Assembly: GCA_910585165.1 (NCBI GenBank)
Contig: CAJUBX010000006.1
Location: forward strand, 1 to 47,177
Reading direction: 5' to 3'
Source of the DNA: an uncultured Oscillibacter sp.
Lineage (GTDB): Bacteria > Bacillota > Clostridia > Oscillospirales > Oscillospiraceae
DNA: 47,177 bases
The translations under genes and the position numbers were made by a program. Below the pieces are notes generated by a model. It was not told the DNA's origin and did no database searches. It worked only from the letters and a program-made list of their open reading frames with translations. Shown here piece after piece: positions 15,595 through 24,351 of the stretch; positions within the stretch are counted from its first letter, which is position 1, and each line of letters starts with the position of its first letter.

Positions 15595-16596
15595 ATGAGC
15601 AGCCGGGAAGACGTTTTATCGCTGCTGCGAAACGGGGAGGGCTTCCTCTCCGGGGAGGATCTGAGCCGCCGCCTGGGTCTCAGCCGCGCCGCCGTGTGGA
15701 AGGCGGTGGACGCCCTGCGGCGGGAGGGCTATGAGATTGAGGCCCGGACCCGCCTGGGCTACCGCCTCTGCGCCGTGCCGGACGCCCTGACGGAGCCGGA
15801 AATCCGCAGCTTCCTGGGAAAGACCGCCGTGGTGGGCCGGGAGCTGCGGTGCTTTGACCGGCTGGACTCCACCAACAGCTATCTGAAAACCCAAACCGAC
15901 GCCCCCGACGGCACGGCGGCTGTCGCCGACTGCCAGACGGCGGGCCGGGGCCGGATGGACCGCTCCTTCCAGTCCCCCAAGGGCCGGGGAATCTATCTCT
16001 CCGTGCTGCTGCGCCCCCCCCTGCCGCCGGAGAGCCTGCCGCCGGTGACGGCCCTGGCGGGGGTGGCGGTGTGCGCCGCCGTGGAGCGGGTCTGCGGCGT
16101 CCGCCCGGGGCTGAAATGGCCCAACGACCCGGTTTTAAACGGGAAGAAGCTCTGCGGCATCCTGACGGAGATGTCCCTGGAGGCGGAGACGAGCCGGGTC
16201 CAGTCCCTGGTGCTGGGCGTCGGAATCAATGTGGGCCAGCGGGAGGAGGACTTCTCGCCGGAGGTCCGGGAGGTGGCCACGTCGCTGCTCCAGGTTCTGG
16301 GGCGGCCCGTGTCCCGGCCCCAGCTGGCGGCGGCGCTGCTGGAGGAGCTGGACCGGGCCTACGCCGTCCTGCTGGCGGGGGATTTGTCCGGGTATCTGGC
16401 GGACTACCGCCGCCTCTGTGTGAACCTGGGAAAAACCGTCCAGCTCCTTCCCTTCGGCGGCGGCCCCCGGGAAACCGCCCAGGCGGTGGATATCGACGAA
16501 ACGTTCAGCCTGGTGGTCCGGGGGGAGGACGGCCGGCAGCGGACCGTCCGCTCCGGCGAGGTCTCCGTCCGGGGGCTTTGGGGCTATACGGAATAA
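15595..16596 (+). CDS. birA: Bifunctional biotin--protein ligase / biotin repressor
   Basis: A 333-residue protein. Residues 1-60 form a winged helix-turn-helix (LSGEDLSRRLGLSRAAVWKAV); the ligase domain follows with DSTNSYLK, the biotin/ATP loop GRGRMDRSFQSPKG at 117-130 (an Asp replaces the common Gly), KWPNDPVLNGKKLCGIL and GVGINVGQ, and a C-terminal SH3-like domain. It attaches biotin to carboxylases and can repress biotin genes when biotin is plentiful. ATG 15595 follows CGAGGAGGG. Confidence 0.96.
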   Translation: MSSREDVLSLLRNGEGFLSGEDLSRRLGLSRAAVWKAVDALRREGYEIEARTRLGYRLCAVPDALTEPEIRSFLGKTAVVGRELRCFDRLDSTNSYLKTQTDAPDGTAAVADCQTAGRGRMDRSFQSPKGRGIYLSVLLRPPLPPESLPPVTALAGVAVCAAVERVCGVRPGLKWPNDPVLNGKKLCGILTEMSLEAETSRVQSLVLGVGINVGQREEDFSPEVREVATSLLQVLGRPVSRPQLAAALLEELDRAYAVLLAGDLSGYLADYRRLCVNLGKTVQLLPFGGGPRETAQAVDIDETFSLVVRGEDGRQRTVRSGEVSVRGLWGYTE

Positions 16597-16617
16597 CGGC
16601 AAAGGAGAGAGGCACTT

Positions 16618-17178
16618 ATGAACGAAAAGAGCAGATTTCAAGAGCTTTGGTCCCTGTTCTGGACCTTCGCCAAAATGGGGATCATGACCTTCGGCGGCGG
16701 CATGGCCATGCTGCCCATCCTTCAGCGGGAGGTGGTGGACAGCAAGGGCTGGGCCACCGAGGAGGAGCTGACGGACTACTACGCCATCGGCCAATGCACC
16801 CCGGGCATCATCGCCGTCAACACGGCCACCTTTGTGGGCCAGAAGTGCGGCGGCACGGCGGGGGGAATCTCCGCCACCCTGGGGCTGGTCTTCCCCTCCG
16901 TGGTAATCATCTCCATTCTGGCGGGGCTGATTTCCAATTTCGCCGGCCTTGCCTGGGTGAGGAACGCCTTCGCGGGCATCCAGGTCTGCGTCTGCGTGCT
17001 GATTTTCAATTCGGTGCTGAAGCTTTTGAAAAAGTCCGTGGTGGATAAGCGGACGGCGGTCATTTTCGCCGCGGTCCTCCTGGGGGGATTGTTCTTGAAA
17101 CTCTCCCCGGTGTGGTTCGTGGTAGGCTCCGCCCTGGCCGGCATTCTTTTGAAGAACCTGGAGGCGAAGAAAGCATGA
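16618..17178 (+). CDS. Chromate transporter family protein, subunit 1
   Basis: A 186-residue half-size member of the CHR family: MTFGGGMAMLPILQREVV at 22-39, IGQCTPGIIAVNTATFVG, then hydrophobic helices to the end (about five segments). Half-size CHR genes occur as adjacent pairs whose products form one transporter with opposite topologies. Substrate (chromate or another oxyanion) is not shown by the sequence. Start behind AAAGGAGAGA; the stop overlaps the partner's ATG. Confidence 0.92.
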   Translation: MNEKSRFQELWSLFWTFAKMGIMTFGGGMAMLPILQREVVDSKGWATEEELTDYYAIGQCTPGIIAVNTATFVGQKCGGTAGGISATLGLVFPSVVIISILAGLISNFAGLAWVRNAFAGIQVCVCVLIFNSVLKLLKKSVVDKRTAVIFAAVLLGGLFLKLSPVWFVVGSALAGILLKNLEAKKA

Positions 17179-17801
17179 TTTATTTGCAGCTCTTTTGGGA
17201 ATTTTTCAAAACCGGCCTCTTTGCCGTGGGCGGCGGCATGGCCACCCTGCCTTTTCTCCAGGCCATCGGCGAGTCCACCGGCTGGTACACCTACACGGAC
17301 CTGATGAACATGCTGGCGGTGTCGGAGTCCACTCCCGGGCCCATCGGCATCAACATGGCCACCTACGTGGGCTTCACGGCGGCGGGCATCCCCGGGGCCG
17401 TGGTGGCCACCGTGGGGGAGATCACCCCCTCCATCATTGTGATTTTGATTGTGGCGGCGGTGCTCCACAGCTTTCGGAACAACCGCTATGTGGACCGGGC
17501 CTTTTACGGCCTCCGCCCCGCCTCCACGGGCCTTATCGGCGCGGCCTGCGCGGCGGTGGTGCTGGAGGTGCTGACCAGCGTCCAGCTCACCGCCCAGGCG
17601 GGCGGAATCCTGAAAACCGCCTCCGTCTCCCTGGACGCCGCCGCGCCCTTGGGCGGCGTTCTGAACCTGCGGGGGCTGGTCCTGGCGGCGGCGCTGCTGG
17701 TGCTGACCAACTATGTCCCCAAGGTGAAGGGGCTCCACCCCATTGTGTTTATCGGCCTGTCCGCCGTGGTGGGCGTGGTGTTCGGCTTCGCCGGGGCATG
17801 A
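17175..17801 (+). CDS. Chromate transporter family protein, subunit 2
   Basis: A 208-residue second half of the split CHR transporter, with FAVGGGMATLPFLQ at 17-30 and SESTPGPIGINMATYVG. The ATG overlaps the preceding stop (ATGA). It is slightly longer than its partner, with an additional C-terminal helix. The pair has a terminator of its own at 17848. Confidence 0.92.
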   Translation: MIYLQLFWEFFKTGLFAVGGGMATLPFLQAIGESTGWYTYTDLMNMLAVSESTPGPIGINMATYVGFTAAGIPGAVVATVGEITPSIIVILIVAAVLHSFRNNRYVDRAFYGLRPASTGLIGAACAAVVLEVLTSVQLTAQAGGILKTASVSLDAAAPLGGVLNLRGLVLAAALLVLTNYVPKVKGLHPIVFIGLSAVVGVVFGFAGA

Positions 17802-17847
17802 GGGAGGCGGAACGCGCCCCCGATCCGGCATCCCCCTTCGGATATCA

Positions 17848-17886
17848 AACGCGCCCGCCCGGCCTGCATGGGGCGGGCGCGTTTTC
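17848..17886 (+). terminator. Terminator of the chromate transporter pair
   Basis: Thirteen-base stem AACGCGCCCGCCC / GGGCGGGCGCGTT and a short TTTT tail. Confidence 0.82.
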
Positions 17887-18013
17887 CACGGGCCGAATGG
17901 GCGGCCCGGCGGCGAAGCGGCGGGCCCCGGAAGTGCCCCGGCGTGGAGGGGCTTGAAAAGGGAAGTTGTTTTTGCTATGATATAGGAAATCCGCTTACGG
18001 GGAGGTGGAGGCA

Positions 18014-18856
18014 GTGGAAAAAGAACATCTGGCCGCGCCGGTGGTCAAATGGGCCGGCGGAAAGCGCCAGCTTTTAAGCGCCATCACTCCCCTGCTTCCC
18101 AGGCAGATTTCCCAGTACTGCGAGCCGTTTTTGGGCGGCGGGGCCGTGCTGTTTTCCATCCAGCCGGAGCGGGCGATTGTCAACGATTTAAACGGGGACT
18201 TAATCGCCGTGTATGAGGTCATCCGCGACGACGTTGAGGCTCTGATTGCCGATCTCAAAAAGCATGAAAACACCCCGGAGTATTTTTACGCCATCCGGGA
18301 TATGGACCGGGACCGGGAGGGCTACCGGGCCATGTCCAAGGTTGCCCGCGCCTCCAGGCTGATCTATCTGAACAAGACCTGCTTTAACGGGCTGTTCCGG
18401 GTCAACTCCGCCGGGGAGTTCAATTCTCCCTTCGGGCATTACCGGAACCCGAAGGTGGTCAACGAGCCTGTGCTGCGGGCGGTGAGCCGGTATTTCGCCT
18501 CCGGCGGCGTCCGCTTTTACAGCGAGGATTTCGCCGTCACCCTGGGCCGGGTGGCCGGGGGCGGGTTCGCGTATCTCGACCCGCCCTACGATCCCCTTTC
18601 CGACACCGCCAGCTTTACGGGCTACAGCAAGGGCGGGTTTGGCCGGAGCGAGCAGGTCCGCTTGAAGCAATGCTGCGACGAGCTGACGGAGCGGGGCGTA
18701 AAATTCCTGCTGTCCAACTCCGCCACGGAATTCATCAAGGACCTGTACCGGGATTACGATATCTCCATCGTGAAAGCGAGGCGGGCCATCAACGCCGACC
18801 CGGCCAAACGGGGTGCCATCGAGGAGGTGCTGATTCGAAACTATGGGACGGAATGA
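18014..18856 (+). CDS. DNA adenine methyltransferase (Dam/DpnM-like, type II)
   Basis: A 280-residue N6-adenine methylase of the alpha group. Motif I is KWAGGKRQLL at 12-21, the FxGxG-like CEPFLGGGAV follows, and motif IV is DPPY at 189-192. The family methylates GATC or related sites (DpnII, EcoRV types). GTG 18014 is chosen, eight bases after GGGGAGG; a GTG at 18005 overlaps that site. It overlaps the nuclease gene by 14 bases, so it protects against the partner. Recognition sequence cannot be read from the sequence. Confidence 0.93.
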   Translation: MEKEHLAAPVVKWAGGKRQLLSAITPLLPRQISQYCEPFLGGGAVLFSIQPERAIVNDLNGDLIAVYEVIRDDVEALIADLKKHENTPEYFYAIRDMDRDREGYRAMSKVARASRLIYLNKTCFNGLFRVNSAGEFNSPFGHYRNPKVVNEPVLRAVSRYFASGGVRFYSEDFAVTLGRVAGGGFAYLDPPYDPLSDTASFTGYSKGGFGRSEQVRLKQCCDELTERGVKFLLSNSATEFIKDLYRDYDISIVKARRAINADPAKRGAIEEVLIRNYGTE

Positions 18857-20114
18857 CGACGCGTGGGAGCGCCTGTTTGACAAGTACCAAATTCTTGCCG
18901 CAATCCGGCGGGACGGGTATTTCCCCATATCGGCGGGCCAGATCAAAGAGTTCCGGGAGCCCCGGCTGATGACAAAATTTGACCACCGGGTAAACCTCCC
19001 CGCAGTCTTTGCCCAGCACCATTTGTCCATCCTCCCGGTCACCCGGGGGGATTATGTCATCTCCACCTTTTCGGCCTATCAAGAGTTTGAACCCCCCTCT
19101 CCCTATGTGCGGAGGATTTCCATTCCGGCGGGCCTGCAAAGCCTGGCGCCCCAGTTCCTGGTGAGCGAGGCCATCGCCCTGAACTGCGCCGCCGCCTGCG
19201 GCGTTTTAAACGACTTTCTGGAGGAGGAGCGGCTGGTCCCCACCGTCAGCGGCCGCATGGGTTCCGGCGAATTCCGCTTCGCCGTCAACACGGCCCTGGG
19301 TCCCAAATGCCTGACGGTCCGCAATTCCCAGGTAGAGATTGACGCCGCCTACGAGGGGGCCCGCTCCCTCTCGCTGTTTGAGGCGAAGCGGGATTTGTCC
19401 GACGATTTTCTGATCCGCCAGCTGTATTATCCCTTCCGGGTCTGGAGCGGCCGGGTGGCGAAGACGGTAAAGCCCGTCTTCCTGATTTTTTCAAACGGCG
19501 TATTCAACCTGTACCAATACCAGTTTGACGATCCATACCACTACAACTCCCTCCGTCTGGTGAAGCAGCGGAATTACGCCATCGCCGCCCACATCCGCCG
19601 CTCGGACGTGGAGGACCTTCTGCGGGCCGTTCCGGCGGTGAGGGAGCCGGATATCCCCTTCCCCCAGGCGGACCGCATGTCCCGCGTCGTCAACCTTCTG
19701 GAGCTGCTGCGCGAAACCCCCATGACCAAGCAGGACATCACCTCGCGGTATGCCTTTGACGAGCGGCAGACCAATTACTACACGGACGCGGGGCGGTATC
19801 TGGGGCTGATCGAAAAGGTCTCCGGCGAAAACGGCAGCATCCGGTTCCATCTCTCCCCCGGCGGAAGCCGCGTCATGGCGCTGGCCTACCGGGAGCGCCA
19901 GCTTGCCGTCGCCGCCCAAATCCTCATGCACACGGCCTTTCGCGAGACGCTGGCGCTGTACCTGCGGTGCGGCGTGATGCCGGACAAGCCGGCCGTCATC
20001 GGAATCATGAAGCGGGCGGGCCTGTACCGGGTGGAGTCCCCCAGCACCTATCTGCGCCGCGCCTCTACGGTGATCGGATGGGTCAATTGGATTTTGGGGC
20101 TCATCGAAGCATAG
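18843..20114 (+). CDS. Type II restriction endonuclease (PD-(D/E)xK)
   Basis: A 423-residue protein. A PD-(D/E)xK core is visible as VEIDAAYEG with Asp167, followed by SLSLFEAKRDL with Glu180-x-Lys182. An N-terminal domain with many aromatic and basic residues may bind DNA, and the C-terminal third (about 290-390) looks like a winged-helix segment (TPMTKQDITSRYAFDERQTN). Coupling to the Dam-like methylase identifies it as the partner nuclease, presumably cutting the same site. Length and layout resemble the DUF6996/DUF6997 type II enzymes, an assignment from memory. Confidence 0.82.
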   Translation: MGRNDDAWERLFDKYQILAAIRRDGYFPISAGQIKEFREPRLMTKFDHRVNLPAVFAQHHLSILPVTRGDYVISTFSAYQEFEPPSPYVRRISIPAGLQSLAPQFLVSEAIALNCAAACGVLNDFLEEERLVPTVSGRMGSGEFRFAVNTALGPKCLTVRNSQVEIDAAYEGARSLSLFEAKRDLSDDFLIRQLYYPFRVWSGRVAKTVKPVFLIFSNGVFNLYQYQFDDPYHYNSLRLVKQRNYAIAAHIRRSDVEDLLRAVPAVREPDIPFPQADRMSRVVNLLELLRETPMTKQDITSRYAFDERQTNYYTDAGRYLGLIEKVSGENGSIRFHLSPGGSRVMALAYRERQLAVAAQILMHTAFRETLALYLRCGVMPDKPAVIGIMKRAGLYRVESPSTYLRRASTVIGWVNWILGLIEA

Positions 20115-20139
20115 CCCGGCAGCGCCCGCAAAAATACGC

Positions 20140-20176
20140 CCCGCAGTCCGGAGACGGCGTTTTTGTCTCCGGCTGC
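20140..20176. repeat. Hairpin between nuclease gene and obgE
   Basis: CCGGAGAC / GTCTCCGG arms with outer GCAG / CTGC, between converging genes; a T5 run lies in the loop rather than after the stem. Confidence 0.5.
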
Positions 20177-20188
20177 AGGGCGCGGCGC

Positions 20189-21463
20189 TTACCTTTGGTA
20201 TTCGAACTCGAACCCGTCCATGGATACGGTGTCCCCGTCCTGGATTCCCAGGTCCTCCAGCCGCTGGAACACCCCCGCCTCCCGGAGGGCCCGGTCAAAC
20301 CACATGCGGCTTTCGTAGTCGGCGAAGTTGACGTTGGCCATAAGCCTTTGAAGCCAGGCTCCCTCCACTATCCAAACGCCGTCCTCATGCTGAATGTCCA
20401 GAGGACCGTCCGCCTTGGGCGCTTTGGGCACATACTCCGGCTCGTACACGGCGATGGGGGGCAGGACGGACAGCCGCTCCGCCGCCAGCTTTACCAGCTC
20501 CCGGGTGCCCTTGTGGGCGGCGGCGGAAATCTCCACCAGGGGATAGCCCAGGCCCTCCACATGGGCCCGGAGGGCCTCCAGCGCAGCCGGGTCCTCCAGC
20601 ACGTCCGTCTTGTTGGCGGCCACAATCTGAGGCCGCCCGGCCAGGTCCGGGCTGTAGCGCTCCAGCTCCCGGCAGATGGCGTCGAAATCCGTGATGGGGT
20701 CCCGGCCCTCGCTGCCGGACACATCCACCACGTGGATCAAAAGGCGGCAGCGGTCTATGTGGCGGAGGAAATCGTGGCCCAGGCCCGCGCCCTCGCTGGC
20801 CCCCTCGATGATGCCGGGAATGTCGGCCATCACGAAGCTGACGCCCTCCTCCACCCACACCACGCCCAGGTTGGGAAACAGGGTGGTGAAATGATAGTTG
20901 GCGATTTTGGGCTGGGCCTTGCTCACAACGGAGAGGAGGGTGGACTTTCCCACGTTGGGAAAGCCCACAAGCCCCACGTCCGCCAAAAGCTTCAGCTCCA
21001 ATACCACGTCGTGGCTCTCCCCGGGGAGGCCCGCCTTGGCAAAGCGGGGAACCTGGCGGGTGGGGGTGGCGAAGTGGCTGTTGCCCCAGCCGCCCCGCCC
21101 CCCCTGGCAGAGGACGAAGGGCTCGCTTCCGCTCATGTCGGCCATGATCTCGCCGGTTTCGGCCTCCCGGACCAGGGTGCCCCGGGGGACGCGGATGGTA
21201 AGGGACTGGCCGTCCCTGCCGGACTTCCGGCCCCCCTGGCCGTCGCCCCCGTTTTCGGCGGCGTATTTGCGCTTGTAGCGAAAGTCCATCAAGGTGGACA
21301 TATGGTCGTCCACCTGGAGAATGATGGACCCGCCCCGCCCGCCGTCTCCGCCGTCGGGGCCTCCGGCGGCCACGTACTTCTCCCGGTGAAAGGCGACGGC
21401 GCCGTTTCCGCCGCTGCCGGCCCGGACGGTGATGCGGGCTTTGTCAATAAAGGATGAGGCCAT
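20189..21463 (-). CDS. obgE: GTPase Obg
   Basis: A 424-residue GTPase in ribosome assembly and stress control. Parts in order: Gly-rich Obg fold (residues 1-158; GSGGNGAVAFHREK, GGPDGGDGGRGG), G domain with GFPNVGKSTLL, the FTTLFPNLG switch, DIPGII and NKTD, and a C-terminal OCT domain (about 345-424) found in Firmicutes. Start MASSFIDKA follows GAGGAT; upstream codons are unrelated. The usual rplU-prp-rpmA-obgE order is kept except for one inserted gene. Confidence 0.98.
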   Translation of the reverse strand: MASSFIDKARITVRAGSGGNGAVAFHREKYVAAGGPDGGDGGRGGSIILQVDDHMSTLMDFRYKRKYAAENGGDGQGGRKSGRDGQSLTIRVPRGTLVREAETGEIMADMSGSEPFVLCQGGRGGWGNSHFATPTRQVPRFAKAGLPGESHDVVLELKLLADVGLVGFPNVGKSTLLSVVSKAQPKIANYHFTTLFPNLGVVWVEEGVSFVMADIPGIIEGASEGAGLGHDFLRHIDRCRLLIHVVDVSGSEGRDPITDFDAICRELERYSPDLAGRPQIVAANKTDVLEDPAALEALRAHVEGLGYPLVEISAAAHKGTRELVKLAAERLSVLPPIAVYEPEYVPKAPKADGPLDIQHEDGVWIVEGAWLQRLMANVNFADYESRMWFDRALREAGVFQRLEDLGIQDGDTVSMDGFEFEYQR

Positions 21464-21494
21464 GGAATCCTCCTCAAAAATAATACTGGTTGTA

Positions 21495-22199
21495 TTAGGG
21501 CTTCCCGGCTTTTTGGAACAGGCACTCAAACAGCGTCCAGGTCTCTTCGCTCATTTTCCGTACAAATCCACTGAGGGACGCGGGGGTGGGAATGCCGTCC
21601 TTGTTCAGCTTCAGTGGCTTTTCCCTGGACCTTGAGGGCCCAAAGCGGAGAGCCTCCAGGCATTCCGCCGGAAGGGGGCGGGGTTCAATAGAGCTGCCCC
21701 GCCCGCTGGCCGCCAGCTCCGCACAGCAGGTCTGGGGCCTTTGATGGAATTTGTGGGGCCTGTCCTTATAGTGCTTTTGGGTGTAGACTTTTTTCAGGTC
21801 CAGGGGCAGCGGCTGGCCGCTGTTCAGCCAGGCTCCGCCGGAAAGGGCGAAGACGGAGCGGCTGAAATCCAGAGCTCCGCCGTCCAGAAGATTTTCGCCG
21901 CCATAGCCGGTCCGCTCCAGGGCCATACCCTGGGGAACTACCGCCCCGGCGGGGCGGCCCACCTCCCGCATCAGGTAATCCAGGGCGGGTTCCACCCGCT
22001 CCACCTCCAGCCGGGCCATGGCGCAGAGCGTACCGCCTTGGATGCAGACGGGGTAAAGAACATCCCCGGCCCTGACATTGGCGATCGAGGGCATTTTCGT
22101 GTGGGGTCCGCCGTAAATAACGGAGAGAGGGCCGCTGTCCTCAGCCCTTTGCAGGCTTCGGACATGGTCCTTGGACCAGAAGACAATATAGCCCGCCAT
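21495..22199 (-). CDS. Hypothetical protein inserted between rpmA and obgE
   Basis: A 234-residue protein. The first ~90 residues (MAGYIVFWSKDHV and RAGDVLYPVCIQ) have the shape of a PUA/EVE-like nucleic-acid-binding fold: a start strand, then a GD turn before hydrophobic strands. The rest is rich in Ser, Lys and Arg and lacks recognisable motifs. A strong terminator separates it from rpmA, so it may have its own promoter. The assignment to a PUA-like fold is tentative. Confidence 0.7.
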   Translation of the reverse strand: MAGYIVFWSKDHVRSLQRAEDSGPLSVIYGGPHTKMPSIANVRAGDVLYPVCIQGGTLCAMARLEVERVEPALDYLMREVGRPAGAVVPQGMALERTGYGGENLLDGGALDFSRSVFALSGGAWLNSGQPLPLDLKKVYTQKHYKDRPHKFHQRPQTCCAELAASGRGSSIEPRPLPAECLEALRFGPSRSREKPLKLNKDGIPTPASLSGFVRKMSEETWTLFECLFQKAGKP

Positions 22200-22217
22200 A
22201 GAACTTCCCCCCTCTTG

Positions 22218-22254
22218 AAAAAAGGGCCCGGACAGCTATGTCCAGGCCCTTTTA
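22218..22254 (-). terminator. Terminator after rpmA
   Basis: Minus-strand stem AAAAGGGCC-GGACA / TGTCC-GGCCCTTTT with one mismatch and T tail; A and T runs are present on both sides, so it can work in either direction. Confidence 0.85.
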
Positions 22255-22259
22255 AACGC

Positions 22260-22541
22260 TCACTCAGCCTCGTAGACAGAGACCTGCTTGCGATCCTTGC
22301 CCAGCCGCTCGAAGCGGACCGTGCCGCTGGCGGTGGCGAACAGGGTGTCGTCGCTGCCGCGGCCCACGTTCACGCCGGGGTGGATGTGGGTGCCGCGCTG
22401 GCGGACCAGGATGTTGCCGGCCAGGACGAACTGTCCGTCGGCCCGCTTGGGGCCCAGGCGCTTGGCCTTGGAATCGCGGCCGTTCTTGGTGGAGCCGCCG
22501 CCCTTCTTGTGGGCGAAGAACTGTAAGCCAATGCGAATCAT
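22260..22541 (-). CDS. rpmA: 50S ribosomal protein L27
   Basis: A 93-residue L27 with the core GGGSTKNGRDSKAKRLG and QRGTHIHPG. The N terminus MIRIGLQFF-A is the Firmicute pre-sequence that must be removed after Phe9 by the Prp protease, encoded next door, so that the mature N terminus reaches the peptidyl-transferase centre. ATG 22541 is chosen since the alternative ATG 22553 lies within AAAGGATG. Confidence 0.97.
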   Translation of the reverse strand: MIRIGLQFFAHKKGGGSTKNGRDSKAKRLGPKRADGQFVLAGNILVRQRGTHIHPGVNVGRGSDDTLFATASGTVRFERLGKDRKQVSVYEAE

Positions 22542-22590
22542 GTCAGGGACCATCCTTTCTGAAAGATTTTTAGATGGGGAAGGGGACCGC

Positions 22591-22923
22591 TCAGTCCGCT
22601 TCCAGGACTTCGATATTTTCCGGGTACTCGTCGTGGAGCATGGTAAAGTAGAGCATCAGCCCCGTCAAAAGGGCCTGGCACGCGCTCTCCGCCGCAGGGC
22701 CCAAACCCCCGGGCAGGCGCAGGGAAACCAGCGCTTTTTTCTCGTCAACCCGCACCGCGGCGGCAAGGCCCAAAACGTCGTTGACGGTGGCCTCCACCAG
22801 CGTGACGGCGGCGGTGACGGACGCGCAGAGGAGGTCCTCCCCCGCTTCGGCCCAGCCGCTGTGGCCCCGGGCCTCAAAGCCGGTGATCCGGCCTCCCTCC
22901 GTGCGGAAGGTGACGCTGGTCAT
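22591..22923 (-). CDS. prp: Ribosomal-processing cysteine protease Prp
   Basis: A 110-residue protease that trims L27. Catalytic His21 is in ARGHSGWAE and catalytic Cys33 in GEDLLCASVT, at the standard spacing. It lies between rplU and rpmA as in Bacillus and Staphylococcus, two bases after rplU. Its presence agrees with the LQFFA sequence on the neighbouring L27. Confidence 0.97.
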   Translation of the reverse strand: MTSVTFRTEGGRITGFEARGHSGWAEAGEDLLCASVTAAVTLVEATVNDVLGLAAAVRVDEKKALVSLRLPGGLGPAAESACQALLTGLMLYFTMLHDEYPENIEVLEAD

Positions 22924-22925
22924 GC

Positions 22926-23237
22926 TCAGACGGAGATCTTGCCGATCTCGACCTTGGTGTAGGGCTGGCGGTGGCCCTGGCGCTTGCGGTAGCCCTTCTT
23001 GGGATTGTACTTGAAGATGCGGATCTTCCTGCCCTTGCCGTTTTTCACGACCTTGGCCTCCACGGAGGCGCCGGCCACGGTGGGAGCGCCGAAGGTGGCC
23101 TTGTCCCCGTCGATGACGGCCAGGACCTGGTCGAACTTCACGGCGTCGCCGGCCTCCTGGGGCAGCTTCTCGATGTAGACCACGTCGCCCTCGGCCACCT
23201 TATACTGCTTTCCGCCGGTCACGATGATTGCGTTCAT
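22926..23237 (-). CDS. rplU: 50S ribosomal protein L21
   Basis: A 103-residue L21: MNAIIVTGGKQYKV start, VGAPTV-like FGAPTVAGA, and the conserved C-terminal KRQGHRQPYTKVEI. ATG follows GAAGGAGTTG. First gene of the rplU-prp-rpmA operon, driven by the promoter at 23325-23353. Confidence 0.98.
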   Translation of the reverse strand: MNAIIVTGGKQYKVAEGDVVYIEKLPQEAGDAVKFDQVLAVIDGDKATFGAPTVAGASVEAKVVKNGKGRKIRIFKYNPKKGYRKRQGHRQPYTKVEIGKISV

Positions 23238-23319
23238 GCTTGTTTCAACTCCTTCATTACGGGCTCGCTGTCGGGGGCGGCGCTCAGGGCGCACTTAGAA
23301 AGGCCCATTCAAAGCGGCT
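23238..23319 (-). promoter_or_regulatory. Leader of rplU (possible L21 autoregulatory leader)
   Basis: About 80 untranslated bases between promoter and rplU with GC-rich self-complementary parts (GCGCCCTGAGCGC). Ribosomal protein L21 leaders are known in Firmicutes; the match was not verified. Confidence 0.35.
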
Positions 23320-23324
23320 TCCCT

Positions 23325-23353
23325 AGTATATCAGCAGAATTTGGGCTTGTCAA
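23325..23353 (-). promoter_or_regulatory. Promoter of rplU-prp-rpmA
   Basis: Minus strand TTGACA, 17-base spacer, TATACT. Close to consensus, as expected for ribosomal protein genes. Confidence 0.92.
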
Positions 23354-23384
23354 TGGGATATTTCCAAAATCCCGCCCTTTTCCC

Positions 23385-24263
23385 TCAGCAGGATTCCAGC
23401 AGAGCTTCCAGCTCCTCCCGGGTGAAGCGCTGGACGTTGTCGCAGAAGCGGCAGGTGAGCTCCGCGCCGCCCTGCTCGGCGATCATGCTCCGCAGCTCCT
23501 CCCGGCCCAGGCTGATGAGGGCCCGCTCCATCCGCTCCCGGCTGCAGTCGCAGCGGTATTCAACAGGCCGCTTTTCCAGCACCTCCAGCCCAAGGCCCGG
23601 CAGGGCCGCCCGCAGCAGCGCCTCCGGGTCCGGGTCGGCCTTCAAAAGCTCCGTCACCGGCCCGGCGGAGCGGAGGGACGCCTCCAGCTGCTCCGCCGTC
23701 TCCTCCCCCGCGCCGGGGAGAAGCTGAACAAGATACCCCCCCGCCGCCAAGACGCTCTGGTCCCGGTCCACCAGCACCCCCAGGCCGCAGGCCGTGGGAA
23801 TCTGCTCGCTTTCTACAAAGTAGAGGGCGATGTCCTCCGCAATCTCCCCCCAGAGAAGTCCCACGCTGCCGGTATAGGGCTCCTTCATCCGAAGGTCCCG
23901 GATCACCGTCAGGGTCCCCCGGTTTCCAACGGCCCCGCCCACGTCCAGCTTTCCGTCCTCCCGGAGGGGAAAGTCCAGCCCCGGGTTTTCCACTGTCCCC
24001 CGGACGTTGCCCTCGTGGTCCGATACCGCCAGCAGCGTGCCCAGGGGGCCGCCGCCCTTGATTTGCAGGGTGAGGCTGGCGGCCTCCTCCTTCATCGCGT
24101 TTCCCATCATGGACGCCGCCGCCAGAAGGCGGCCCAGGGCCGCCGTACCCACCGGCAGGGTCTTGTGAATCTGCCGGGCCCGTTCCGTCAGGTTCCGGCT
24201 TGACACGGCGGATACTTTTATCAGGCCGTCCCTGGAGATGGCCCGGATTAGTTGGTCATTCAT
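23385..24263 (-). CDS. hslO: Redox-regulated chaperone Hsp33
   Basis: A 292-residue holdase activated by oxidation. The C-terminal zinc switch is complete: Cys238-x-Cys240 and Cys271-x2-Cys274. The N-terminal domain shows AISRDGLIKVSAV and LMGN-like SMMGNAMKEEA. It acts in the cytosol against oxidative unfolding. It is single, with no close neighbours on its strand. Confidence 0.97.
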   Translation of the reverse strand: MNDQLIRAISRDGLIKVSAVSSRNLTERARQIHKTLPVGTAALGRLLAAASMMGNAMKEEAASLTLQIKGGGPLGTLLAVSDHEGNVRGTVENPGLDFPLREDGKLDVGGAVGNRGTLTVIRDLRMKEPYTGSVGLLWGEIAEDIALYFVESEQIPTACGLGVLVDRDQSVLAAGGYLVQLLPGAGEETAEQLEASLRSAGPVTELLKADPDPEALLRAALPGLGLEVLEKRPVEYRCDCSRERMERALISLGREELRSMIAEQGGAELTCRFCDNVQRFTREELEALLESC

Positions 24264-24351
24264 GGTAAAAGCTCCTCAAAAGTAAAACTACGTTGCCGCC
24301 GATTCGGCTTGGTTCCGCACCAGCTTAGCAGAGCGAGATAAAGTTCTTTTG

